Part shown: piece by piece, positions 35,240-47,300 of the stretch
How the letters are laid out: each line of letters opens with the position of its first letter
Position numbering within the stretch: the first letter of the stretch is position 1
Assembly: GCF_963676685.1 (NCBI RefSeq)
Contig: NC_092356.1
Location: forward strand, 20,881,750-20,945,749
Source: Mytilus edulis
Taxonomy: Eukaryota > Mollusca > Bivalvia > Mytilida > Mytilidae
Direction: 5' to 3'
Length of the DNA: 64,000 nucleotides
Translations under genes and position numbers: made by a program
Notes under the pieces: model-generated
The model's input: the letters and a program-made list of their open reading frames with translations, nothing else
Databases searched by the model: none
Told to the model about the DNA's origin: nothing

Positions 35240-35380
35240 TATAAAAATATTAAGATGTGGTATTATTGCCAATCACCAACTGAATTAGAAGTTAACAACG
35301 ATAGGTTACCCCTACGGCCTTCCACAATGAGCAAAACCAACACCGCTTAGTAAGTTATTAAAAGCCTTAAAATGACAAAT
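35240..35380 (+). repeat. Copy of the common GATGTGGTA..GCCAAT repeat
   Basis: AAGATGTGGTATTATTGCCAATC, then CCCTACGGCCTTCCACAATGAG. A diverged copy of the family best seen at 42238-42410. Confidence 0.6.
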
Positions 35381-35861
35381 GTAAATCAAAGTACTGAAGT
35401 ACTGAAGTACTAAACATCGGATTACTGCAAGTTCTTGTGGATGGTCACATGCACTTGTCTCAGAAAATATCACACCTCTGTACCGGAAAGTAAGTTTAAT
35501 GTACCTATGTCAAAGGAAAAGTCTGAGAGAAGTTCGTGCGAGGATGATAAATAAATAACAGGGAATTCAACCTTATCGTAATAACTATTATATTGATACA
35601 AATCAGTATCCTCTGGTTTATTGTTATACATGTATATTATAATAATATTTGTATATTACAGTTACATGTATAATATATAATTTTCCTCCATTTTTATATC
35701 ATTATGCTCTACTATATTAATAATAGTGCAGTGCATGTGCATGGTAGACACTCTTCTGTAATACTTCGATTTTTCTAATAGAATTATTAGATTAAAATAT
35801 TCTCCCGCATGCGTAAACACACTTTTTCTTTACGTGTGCATACATATTAAAGGTTTTTGAC

Positions 35862-36141
35862 TTAAGGTGGTACCCAACACTTTAACTAAAATTAATTTGG
35901 CTCGTTTAATTTTCTTAAAATTTTGACAAAGTATTTACTGTAACCCTTTTACAAAAATGTAAAAATTCAAAAAAATTAAACCAACCGTTTTATCAGAAAA
36001 GTTATACTGGTTATATAGCAGTTTGACAAACACTTATTTTGATTATTGAGAAGCTTGATATTCCCTTAACAACACAACGTAATTAAAACGTTAAGCTGAT
36101 TTTACAGAGTTATCTCCCTGTAGTGTTAGGTACCACCTTAA
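35862..36141. mobile_element. 280-bp TTAA-flanked MITE
   Basis: The ends are TTAAGGTGGTACCCAACACT (from 35862) and AGTGTTAGGTACCACCTTAA (to 36141), an inverted repeat with TTAA at both edges. The terminal GGTGGTA is shared with 19880-20478. Confidence 0.85.
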
Positions 36142-36922
36142 TATAGTATATATAATTCAAACGACAAAACATTTTCATATCATTAATTTATGTTCTAGAA
36201 AATATATTTTTAGGAGTATCTATTGAAAACTGAATTTATAACAAGCGATAAGGAATGTTATTTTGTTCGATAATGTCCGTGCATTTATCATGTTTATAGA
36301 TCGGTTACAAAGTTATTAAAATCTAAGCAATAGCAATACACCGGAATGCCCTCATGGTCATCCGATGTAAAAATTCAAACGAGAAAACAAACGGCCTGAT
36401 TTATCATGTACAAAATAATGAACGAAAAATAAATCAGATACATTGTATATAGCAAGAAATAACAACGACAGGCTAAATATTTGTTCGAAAGTACTTTAAA
36501 TGATACAAGAAACTTGAATGTTTTTAGGGGGTATGTGAAACAAACTTTTACCATTTCTGGTATCAAAAAGTTAATGCCGTAAAAATACTTTGGAGATTTT
36601 ATTTGGTAGATTTATAATTCTGTAATATATTCAAATTCAAATGCCATTAGATTTTTTATGCCACATTATATATCCTCATAAATTGTTAGATATGTAAATA
36701 GATTCATAGCTTGTGAAGAACAAAATGGTTAGAATGTATTCGACAATTATAACAATTATTCATTTTTTTAATATTTTGACTGCTATGACGATATCATTGC
36801 GCTATTCAATTTTGACACATAATCAACATACGTAATATAGTCAATGGCTATGGCATTATCATTTCAATTGTTTTGTTCGTAATAATCAATAATTAAAGAT
36901 AACTGGTAGATAAAAAGAGTTT

Positions 36923-39900
36923 TCATCGGCGCCTCCTGCGACCAATTATAGCCGTTGGTGGAGGAAGGGTGGCGGCAGGAGTTTCTTTGTTTGGTTGAGC
37001 TGTTGTCGGCGCAGGCGTTTCAATATTAGGTAAATGTGTTGTTGGTGCTGGGGTTTCCACATTAGCCATGGTAGTCGTTGGTGCTGGCGTTTCAGCTTTT
37101 GGCATTGTTGTTGGCGCCGGGGTTTCCACATTAGCCATTGTAGTCGTTGGTGCTGGCGTTTCAGCTTTTGGCATTGTTGTAGGCGCTGGAGTTTCAACAT
37201 TTGCCATGGTAGTTGTTGGTGCTGGCGTTTCAGCTTTTGGCATTGTTGTTGGTGCTGGGGTTTCAACATTAGCCATGGTTGTCGTTGGCACTGTTTTAAA
37301 AGACGACATCGTCTTCATTGTTGATGATGACATGGTGATCATAGGCTCCAGTGTTGTAGCCATTTTAATTTTTGCTACAAAAGAAAAAAATAACAATTCG
37401 CCTGTTAGATCTAATGTTTTAAACATTCAATTTGATGGTGATAATATTACATGGCAAAAAAAAAGGCTGTTTTAAGTATTTTTAGTAATTTCAATACCTG
37501 TTGATATGCGATTCTTAATCACAAAGTACTACTGCAGCACTATGCAGAATACACATACTGTGTGTTATAAAGCACTCGCTTTTATTGTAATCATTTTTAT
37601 ACATAGTGTCTATGTTGTCAATTCTATCTATAATGAAAACATATCTTAATACTTATGTGCTATAAGTATTATTAATATCACATCTAGTGTATGCGGCATA
37701 AGTATTACACATCGTACATGTTTACTGTAATAACTGTAACACATAAATAGTGCCATTACTGAAAATCCTAAACATTAAGGTCCAAATTAAACTATTTATT
37801 TTTTACCGTTTATTTTTTTTTTTTTTTGCTTCCAAGCTATAACACATAAATATTGGTTAAAACGGGGGAAAAACAAGCAGATCCAACTGAAGCTTAATTT
37901 GTTTTAGATCAAACATTTTGATATCCGGATACTTCGTCCTCGGTTAGTATAATCTGAACAGGTCAACATATAACGTATTGATCTTGTCAAAATTTCATAA
38001 TTGATAAATGTATGTGTATTGCTCTATGTTGAAGGTCATACTGTGCATGCCCCAACTAGACATACAGAGATAGTGCATGGTTAACCATCGACAAGAAACA
38101 AATTACTTCGGTGTAATCAACTATTATATGCAAATTTACAACAGTCAACAATAAGCATTTCATTAATTAAAAAATCAGTACTACTACCAAATTTTCATAT
38201 GCAGATGTCAGTAATTCAAGAACCAAACCTTTGCTTAAGTTTGTTAATACATTTAATTTTCAATATGTATATATCGATGTATAGTCTTTATTTTTTTAAA
38301 TGAACACACGACTAATTTGAATTAAAAGCTGGCTTCGCTTACAATGAATTTGGAATGTTCTCTTCTGTTTTCAATACCGTTTTGGGGTCCTCATGTTTTG
38401 ACGTTATGGTATACAACTTCACTCTTTAAAAAGTATATTCATTTGTTCACCAAGTTAATAGAATTGTGAACTTTTCATTTCTATATAGCAACATTCCAGC
38501 AGCGCCTGAATACGGAGTATGTATCTCCCAAATGATACGATATTCCCGCGCTTGTATTTCTTATCATGATTTCCTTGATAGAGGATTGCTACAAGAGTTC
38601 CAAATGGTGAATTTTAAATCATCAAGAAAAATTAAAAGGAGGGCTAACGCATTTTTTTTTTTTTATCAGAGTGAATATACTATATTTATATCTTACGGAA
38701 TTCACAGGCATACGAATATGTATAGCCAAAAGCTCCAAATATTGGTTGACATGGATAATCGTGCCAGTGACCGCCATCATCCCGTCTGATCAGTGCGCAA
38801 TCTTCATTGCCGCCATTTGCAAACAGAAATCCTGAGTTGTGATTATTTCCTTGTCCATCTGCGAATCGGCTATAAGAAATCTTGCTTCCTACATAAATAA
38901 AAAAGATGATGTATGTTGATTTAATAAATTGACATACTAAGATAAATGAAGAGTTTAAAACTAAGGATTTTCTTATCCCAGGAATAGATTACTTTAGCCG
39001 TATTTGGCACAACTTTTTTGGAATTTTGGACCCCAATGCTCTTCAACTTCGTACTTATTTGGCTTTATAAATATTTTGATATGAGCGTCACTGATGAGTC
39101 TTATCATATGTAGACGAAACGCGCGTCTGACGTACTAAATTATAATCCTGGTATCTTGGATAACTATTTGCTTGGTTTTTTTTTGTTTTTTTTCTTTGTT
39201 GATATTAGCTGTCTCATTTTGATATACATTATAATAAAGTTAACGGAATATTATCTCCAATTTAAAGATAATTCAGGATATTAGGCACTTTTTATGTTTG
39301 AGTTTTTGGCAGTACAAGTTTCAATCGGTACGAATTTGCAGAGGTACGAGTTGACACGGTACGAGTTATCTTGCCATTGACATTCCTGAGTGGTGTGTCA
39401 CGAATTATATAACACCATTTTGTATCATTTCCCTGTTAATATTTTAGACGCAAGTTTAGTTTATATGTACCTTGTTTTTACAGATAATGTTTACAGTCAC
39501 GGTGTTGTAATAACTTGATCGGGAATGCGAAATGCATATATGAATATTTGAATGGAGTTTTCAGAATATATAGTAATACACTTACAACAAAATGTCAACA
39601 AAATGAAGAAAAGATAAAAATAACCCTAAATAATGAAGCAAAGGGGACAAGGGTGAGTAAGTACAAAGAATAAGAGAATAATGGACAACTTAAATAAGAA
39701 AATAAGAAAAATGGCATAAATTTGTTTTTAAAATCCCACTGAAATGAAAGTTCTCCGATCCAGATCCTGATATATATTCAAGAAATACCATGAGAATAAA
39801 AAAAAAAAAAAAGATTTTGAATACCAAATTACTATCAAGAATTAGATTAACTCGTTTGTCAGCTAGTCAACGGTTTTATAAGTTTTGGGTATTTTCAAAT

Positions 39901-42900
39901 CTTTTTGGCATGAAGATCATCACTGAGGAAATATCATTTGTCGAAGTGTATAAATTTGTTCAGTAAAATTGTTCCTGTTATACTGTTAAGGATTTCGTAC
40001 TCTATAATTGATAAATAATAAATTAAAAGAATGGTCAAAATATGGATGTTCAGTGGAGAGTATTATAATTTTAAAATGACTATATTCAAGAAAAAAATAT
40101 GCTATAAATATAAAAAGATGTGGTATAATTGCCAATGATACAACTCTCTACAAGAGACGTGACACAGAAATTTACAACTATATGTCGCCGTACAGCATTC
40201 AACAATGAGTAAAACCTTTACCGCAATTCAGCTATAAAAGGCCTAGAACGAATCTTTATACTGACAAAATATATTATTATGAAGTATTCTTCCTATGAAT
40301 TGGTCTTATACTGTAACTCAATATTTAGCCCTATATTTCTGTATGTGCTTATACACGTTAAGTTATACTTTTACAGTAAATAGTCAAACGTTATATGTAT
40401 CTATGATTGAAATTATACATACCATCAATCCAGCGCCAGTCCCCTTCTCTCTGTTGATCAGTGGCACCTATCCATATATTATCAGTATCCCAGTGATCGA
40501 TACGTAGATAATTCAGTAGAACAGCTTGTTTACTGGCATCCTTAACCATTACCAAATCTCCTCCAAGTCTTCTACAATTAGCTCGGCCATCTGTCCAGGA
40601 TTTCTTGTCTCGGACAAAAAGTATACAACTGTCGAGATATTCATGGACATATCTAAGAGACCGTATTCTGGACGGACAGTGTGAGAGATCTGGAAATTTG
40701 AAATAGATTACATAGTTTATTTCAAATCAAAAGCAATACAGCTTATAGATATATCATAAATATGTACATGATCATAACAGAACATTTTAAATACAATCGG
40801 AGGCAAGATTACATAGTATAAATCATTCAGAAGATTGTCATAAAAATGTTTATATCTGTGGCGTATTTCAGATATTTTCCTAAATTAGAAAATTCCGATA
40901 CATTCTTTGTTGACAATAATTGAACTAATTTAAAAACAGATGCATTTGTATAATAATACCTTTTTATATACATTTTTCTAATATTGTCATATTATGGACA
41001 TTTTAAAATAAAATGAAACTCATCCTCGATGTCACCCTGTCACATAATATTAAAATTTACAAAATGTACAATATATGAGCTGTATCGGACAGAAATCGAA
41101 CTTAGTATGCAAATGAATATCAAATTATCAATGCGTTTTTATTTACCCATTTTGATTAATTTTTTTTATAGATAAGACTTCATAATTATGATTTACTCGT
41201 TTCTAATTCATTTTTCAAATAAAATATGTTAAAACTGATTCATTATTTAACCTTTCTTGGGTTGAGAAAATATCTATGGAAAGTATAGAACTGTTTGAAA
41301 ATTTGGTTGTAACAAGAACCCTACAACACAGACCAACAGTCATCTTTCTTTTGTAACACAACACCTGGTTATTTGGAACAGTAGTTTATTAAGCCGGTCT
41401 GGACCAGTGTCCATAACGGACGGTCTCCTCATAACAGCGCAAGCAATAGTTTATATATAATATTTATTTGAATATAACTTATTATCAAAATTTCCATTAC
41501 TTGACAATAATAGTTTTTATTCTAAAGATACACAGATGAATATCTATCAAGCTGACTTGTTTTTACCAATCTTTACAATTTATAGTTGTAGAATATGCGT
41601 ATGTCCAGTTCTTTAATTAATTGTTATAATACCATGTCAGCATATGGCCTTAATGTCCACATGTACATGTACTTATATTTACATGTAGTTTTAACCTTGA
41701 ATTAAAACCATTAGTCTTAAAATCATTTGTATAATTTACTTGATAGATATTTCCTTGTGTTATTTTATTCAATGAATTTTATTAAACATATTAAGAATAT
41801 AGATATGTATATATGAATATATTTATATTTTGAAGCCCATCATATTGTCACACTTTGACTTCGTATTTAAATGTTATTACATCAATAGGGCTCTTCACGG
41901 TTAGTTCGGCCATATTGGATAGGGGCAGATTTTCATAATGGAGGTAAAAATAGTGTGAAAAATACGGGAAAACATCATGAAAACAGAGCAGTTGCTTGGA
42001 AACACACATAGGGCTTCCCATACTTTCATACTATTTCCACCTCTTTCTAAAAAATCTCCCCCATATATCCAATATGGCCGGACTAACCGTGAAGAGCCCT
42101 ATAATAAAGTCTCCCGCATGTACATGCAAGTATACGTACACTTGCATACACTGTATGTCTATTTCTATCCGACACAGCTCATATCTTAATCATAACTGGT
42201 TGTAATGTACTAAGATCGTATTTTTGAAAGATTAATATAAAAAAGATGTGGTATGATTGCCAATCAAACAACTCACCACAAGAGACCAAAATGACACAGA
42301 AATTAACAACTATATGTCACCGTACGGCCTTCAACAATAAGCAAAGCCCATAACGCATAGTCAGCTATAAAAGGCACCGAAATTTAAATGTAAAACAATT
42401 CAAACGAGAAATTTTCATCAATAAAAAAATATATTTTCAATCTTTCTTTCTTCTTTTCTGATTTTACGAAAAACGAATGGATCAACATTTTCACAATCAA
42501 ATAACAAATGTATCCATATTTGGTGTCTTGGGGAATTAGGATAAACAGAAAGACGAGTATTAATTAAACTGCATTTAATATGTGGAAAATAAAAAAAAAC
42601 ACGGACGTAATGCGAAGACATATTTTTTTCCAGCTACATGTAGTAAGCAGCTGAAGATTTTTTTTAAGGATACACTTCCTAAATTGTATGAAAAAACCGA
42701 TCTTCTCAGGGTTTGTCCATGCATAAAACAAGTTTTAAAATGCTTTTACTCAATAATTTGTATGAAGAACCTTCAATAATCAAATTTGAGATACATGTTT
42801 GAGTCACTCTAGTATGTAAAGCAGGTTTTTTTTGCGTTTTTTGTTTCAACTTATTGGCTTGAACAATACAAAAATAATGAGGTTGTTATGTTCTTATCTT

Positions 42901-43092
42901 ATTTATCGGATTTACATGATTTCTCTTTTAAATTGAGTTTTCGCTGATTAGGCTATCTTTTTTCCCTGTTTTTATTTAAGTCATTTAATATTTCTATGTT
43001 CCTAAATATATCCAAAAAAATAAATACATACCGGCACTGTAAACTGCTTGCTGTACGAAACCAAACAGAAAAAACACAAAAACTAGAATCAT
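36923..43092 (-). CDS. Gene D: secreted C-type lectin with ETPAPTT stalk and RRRRR end
   Basis: Four minus-strand exons: 43092-43032, 40689-40423, 38888-38697, 37374-36923. The total is 972 nt, giving 323 aa plus TGA at 36925-36923. All junctions are phase 1. Signal peptide: MILVFVFFLFGFVQQAVYS. CTLD: ~21-173, with HCP, DSC, ANC, EDC, YPC and YACEF cysteines and IWIGATD..EGDWRWIDG. The loop reads GQGNNHN in place of EPN/QPD; WHD replaces WND. Stalk: ~174-323, with a composite 23-residue repeat that alternates MANVETPAPTT and MPKAETPAPTT, then TAIIGRRRRR at the C-terminus. There is no membrane helix. D, E and F share this class of CTLD and a basic end. Introns hold repeats and an RT fragment. 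Confidence 0.93.
36985..37275 (-). repeat. Coding 69-bp repeats in the stalk of D
   Basis: Alternating units of about 33-36 bp encode NVETPAP and KAETPAP, forming a 69-bp higher-order repeat of about three and a half copies. The plus-strand ORFs through it are shadows. Confidence 0.9.
38466..38640 (+). pseudogene. Retroelement protein fragment in intron 3 of D
   Basis: The frame reads YSNIPAAPEYGVCISQMIRY, then SRACISYHDFLDRGLL, a phrase I recognise from repetitive RT-like proteins in mussel genomes. It then decays into a poly-T stretch. It is antisense to D. Confidence 0.6.
38999..39160 (-). repeat. Reverse copy of the CATCAGTGACGCTC repeat
   Basis: GAGCGTCACTGATGAGTCTT, GTAGACGAAACGCGCGTCTG and CAATGCTCTTCAACTTCGTAC match, in reverse, the copies at 60984, 62945 and 63305. 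Confidence 0.8.
40115..40260 (+). repeat. Copy of the common GATGTGGTA..GCCAAT repeat
   Basis: GATGTGGTATAATTGCCAATGA .. CGCCGTACAGCATTCAACAATGAG .. GCTATAAAAGGCC. In intron 2 of D, just past its first CTLD exon. Confidence 0.75.
41888..42099. mobile_element. 212-bp MITE with long inverted ends and TA flanks
   Basis: GGGCTCTTCACGGTTAGTTC and the following GGCCATATTGGATA at 41888 are repeated inverted up to 42099, differing at about one base over 34. TA lies on both flanks, as expected for Tc1/mariner-type insertion. In intron 1 of D. Confidence 0.82.
42238..42410 (+). repeat. Common dispersed repeat, clear copy
   Basis: AAAAGATGTGGTATGATTGC, CAACTC.CCACAAGAGACCAA, ATGACACAGAAATTAACAAC, GTACGGCCTTCAACAATAAG and GCTATAAAAGGC, ending in AAACAATTCAAACGAG. 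At least a dozen diverged copies in both orientations occur in this window. It has no coding role, and the family name is unknown to me. Confidence 0.8.
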
Positions 43093-43744
43093 CTTGAATC
43101 AAATGAACTTAGAAAGACACCGGTTAGAAAGACTTGGTGTTAGATACCTGTTGGTTCTTTAACCCTTGTATTTGAACTATCTTACACTTTAGAATCTTCC
43201 TTGTATTCCTAAGCAAATATTCATATCTCAAAGTTAAAAGGCTTTGTGAACAACATTCTGCTCTTGTGTATCAAACAGAAGATTGTCAAGTATTTCAACC
43301 TTTTAAGTTGTTGACACTAAGTGATAATATTGTTTGTTTTATCTTAGTGAGAAAGTTGAACTTCAAGTTGTCAATTTGCGTTACCTATATTTTGTATAAC
43401 TCTTGTGTCAGTTTTTATTGCTAACTTCATGTGTTTCAATGGTACATTTTTTTTTAACTTAAAAGTACGGTCTGATATGCATGATATACATCTGAACACT
43501 GGATACAATTTATGTGTGCTGGTATTTGTTTCATATGCTAAGCGAACATGCTACATATTACGCTATCGCTGACAATTTTAGAATAAAAAGTCTTTTTGAG
43601 TGATAAACTTATCAAATATAGTTGAAATATCACAAAATAAATGGTTATCAGGAAAACGTCAACTGAACGCGAATCGTTGGTCCATTAAATGAGGCTATTT
43701 TAGACACCCGTGTAGAATGTAAGAATAACTTACAATCTAAAAGA

Positions 43745-43930
43745 AGTTGAAGTGTCATATGAAAATAAGAATTGTCACCAAGACAGCTCTCCACCAAAGA
43801 CCAAAATATATAGAAGTTAACAACTATAATAGGTCACAGTACGGCCTTCAACAATGAGACAACCCAATACCGAATAGTCAGCCTTTAAAAAGCACCGACA
43901 TGACAAATGTAAAACAATTTAAACGAGCTT
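43745..43930 (+). repeat. Copy of the common dispersed repeat
   Basis: CACCAAAGACCAAAATATATAG, TCACAGTACGGCCTTCAACA and AGTCAGCCTTTAAAAAGCACC. It lies between D and E. A shorter piece sits at 44790-44835, against the second CTLD exon of E. Confidence 0.7.
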
Positions 43931-44302
43931 CGAGAAAATTGAATGCCTGAATTATGTACAAAACAATGAACCAGGTGAGCCAAAATGACTTTGTAAAAGT
44001 TTTGTAAGTGGAAGAAATTTTAATTTTTTTTTTTCTCGAGAAAATCAATTATTTGTTGAAGTAACAAGGGCTTTAAAGAATTGTCTTTGGTTTATTAGAT
44101 TTCAATAACAGTATGAAAATGCAATCTACAAAAAAATGTACGTTAGTCAACAAACTGTCTAAAAAGTATCTAAAAATCGTTCGCTAAAAATAGATTTAGA
44201 TTAAAATTGAAATTGAAAAGGTTCATTTCTTTAATATCGTAGTAAAGATCAAATTGAACAACATTTTCTTTAGGTTTCAGTAAACTTATAAGAATACAAA
44301 AA

Positions 44303-47300
44303 TTAGAGTCTTCGTTTTTTGCCAATGATGTTTGACATTGTTGCGGCTGGAGTTTCCGAATTGGGCAGAGTTGTTGGTGCTGGTGTTTCAATATTTGCCA
44401 TCGTTGTTGGCGCTGGCGTCTCTACGTTAGGCATAGCTGTTGTTGGCGCTGGCGTCTCTATGTTAGGATTAGCTGTTGACGGTGCCATCGTTTCAATAGT
44501 ACTCGTTATCGGCGCCATTGAACTCGTGTGATTTGAAATATCAGTTGAACCTGTTTGGTTTGTCGGACCAATTGTTGTACCATATCCACTTCTAGCTAAA
44601 AGTTATAATCAAACAAGAACTTTTATGACAAATCTCACATACATATCTTAAAATTACTTCATTTCAATAATGTTCTCAACAGAAATATATATATTTTCTA
44701 TGAAAATAATACTGTTTTTAAATGAGTGAAGAAGACAGTGTTGTCGTTATTTTTGTCACATATATAGTGCCACAATTCAATTATATTAGCGAACGACCTT
44801 CAACAATGAGAAAAATCAATACCGAATAGCAAGCTACTTACTGAATTCACAGGCATAAGTGTAATGGTATCCTAAACTCCCTAAACCTAAAGCACACGGA
44901 TAATCATGCCATAGGCCACCATCACTTCGTCTGATCAGAGCGCAATCTTCGTTTGAACCATCAGAAAATATAAATCTTCTTGTGTTGTGGTTATTACCTT
45001 GTCCGTTCGCAAAATTTCCGTATGTTACTTGACTTCCTGAAAGTAAACGAATTCAGTTAAACAATACAAACTAAAGTGTATCCCGTCAAACAAATTGACT
45101 TTCTTATTTTGGAAAAGATAATTATAAATATAAATGTGATTTTCAAAGATTTACAAAGGAAAATATGTTTGTACCAAAAAAGTTTTCTTATTTGACCATG
45201 TTGACATTCAATAAACAGTTAATGAGAAATGTGTGCATGGGCATCTTCTACTCAATATCTCCTAACGATTTCAAATAAAAAAGTTTTCATAAGAGTTCCG
45301 AAGATATTTGAAAATTGGCAAACCGGAATCTAAGATTGGCTCAGGGGGACGTGTTTTTCATCAAATCGATTATGGTTATACAATTTTGTAAAATATTTTC
45401 CATACGTCAATTTTTCCAATTGTGGTTAAAGTGACGAAGTATTACAAATGCATGTAGGCTTACAACAACAACAAAAAACCAAATCAACAACAAAAATAAG
45501 ATTTTCATAGGGTTCTAATAAAATTACTATTTGTAACTTTGCGCCACAAATAGTGCTACCATACGGTATATCATATAGTTATTTTCGTTTATTGTTATGT
45601 ACATAAGTAAGGCCATTCGTTTTCTTGCTTGGATGTTTTTACAAGTGTCATTCTTGGGATTTTTCGAGCTTGCTATGTGTTAAAGGGTTAGCTCATTGTT
45701 GATAAAGGCCGTACAGTGACCTTTGATTAATAACCTTCTGCGTTTGTGGTATCTGGTAAAAGACTGAGTTGTCTCATTGTCATTTATACCACGCCTTTTT
45801 ATATATTGACTCAGCAGACCTGAACGGAGCACCCAAGAAAGACAAAAGACCAAAGTCGCAGACCTCAGACAATCATAAAAATCAAACAAATCAGGTTTTC
45901 TTTACTGACACACCTTAGGAATCAATTGTCAGTGCTTTAAAATTATCATGTGGTATCTGTGACGTCACAAATCACACAATTTGAAATGGTTTCCTGCTTT
46001 TACTGCTACTCGAAGTGAATAGTGACTTACTTTTGATGGGCGCAGAAAGCTGCTTTTTGAATTTGTTCAAAAACTTAATATTTTTCATTAAATCATCCGT
46101 CGTAGATGTGTATCAGCTTAAAACATTAAACATATATATATATGTCATATACATGTATTTATACATTAAAGTTACCATGGATTACAACCAATGTATACAT
46201 ACTTAAGTGGCCATCAAGTTTCCTTAAAACACTCAATTGTAATTTTTTTTGGAAATTCTAAAACAAATTAGAAAATAATCTAAAAGTTAGTTGTTCTCTT
46301 TTAAGGTACAAAAAATGAGTCTGGTGAAGAGTTAAAACACAAACAAATAAATAAAAGACTTAAAACTAATACCGTCTATCCAGCGCCAGTCGCCTTCTTT
46401 AGTCTTGTCTGTAGCACCGATCCATATATTTTGTGTATTCCAATGTTCGAATATCAGAGAATCCAAAATGAACTTTTGTTTTGCGCTATCTTTTATCATT
46501 ACTAAATCTCCTCCAAAGCTCCTGCAGCTTTTACGAGCATCGTCCCATGACACTTTATGTTCGACAAACAGTAAGCATGCATCTGTATAGACACGTACGT
46601 GTTGCAGTTGCTGAATTCTTGATGGACATGATGATAAATCTTCAACAAAAAAAATACGTATATTATATATCTGTATTACTGTACAAGAACTGTTTAAAAC
46701 CAAACGTTACAGCATTCATTTAACTCGGTTTTTGCATGATTTTTTATGTTGTGATTTGCATTCTATTGTTTGTTGTTTGTCGCTTTTCTTTTTTTGCCCT
46801 GTTATTTTGTCATTAAGTTTGAATCTTACTTCGAATATTTACAAATGTTGAATGCTTCCCGTCTAAAAACATATAGGTTTCTTACAACATGATTTCATGT
46901 CATAGAATAATTTCTAAAATGAGCACAAATTCGGTTATTCCTTTTTGAAATGTGCTGTATTTTAGGACACAGATAGGGTTTTTTTCGCCAAGTTTTGTCA
47001 TTCTTAATAATCTTGATGACATCGTTCGAATTTCCATACAATACAAAATACTATTGGTACCAATAAAGTTTGAATAATCAAAACATATCGCTAACTTTTT
47101 CTTTAAACATATCAAAAATGATGTTTCCGCGCAAATATGGATAATGCACGCAAATCTAATGCATTGACCAAAATAGCGTGCCATATTCTATTTGAAAAGT
47201 AGATTAAGATTCACTTAAATTATTGTCTTAATACCGCAGTCCCACTAGGCCACGATCGCACTACGATCTGTGAAAAATGCAAATTTTGATGATCGTAGTT

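Noticed and set aside
37034-37475. Repetitive plus-strand ORFs (CCWCWGFH, VVVGAGVSAF)
   Set aside because: Shadows of the D stalk repeats on the opposite strand. The same applies to 31935-32318, 44319-44531 and 54619-55047.
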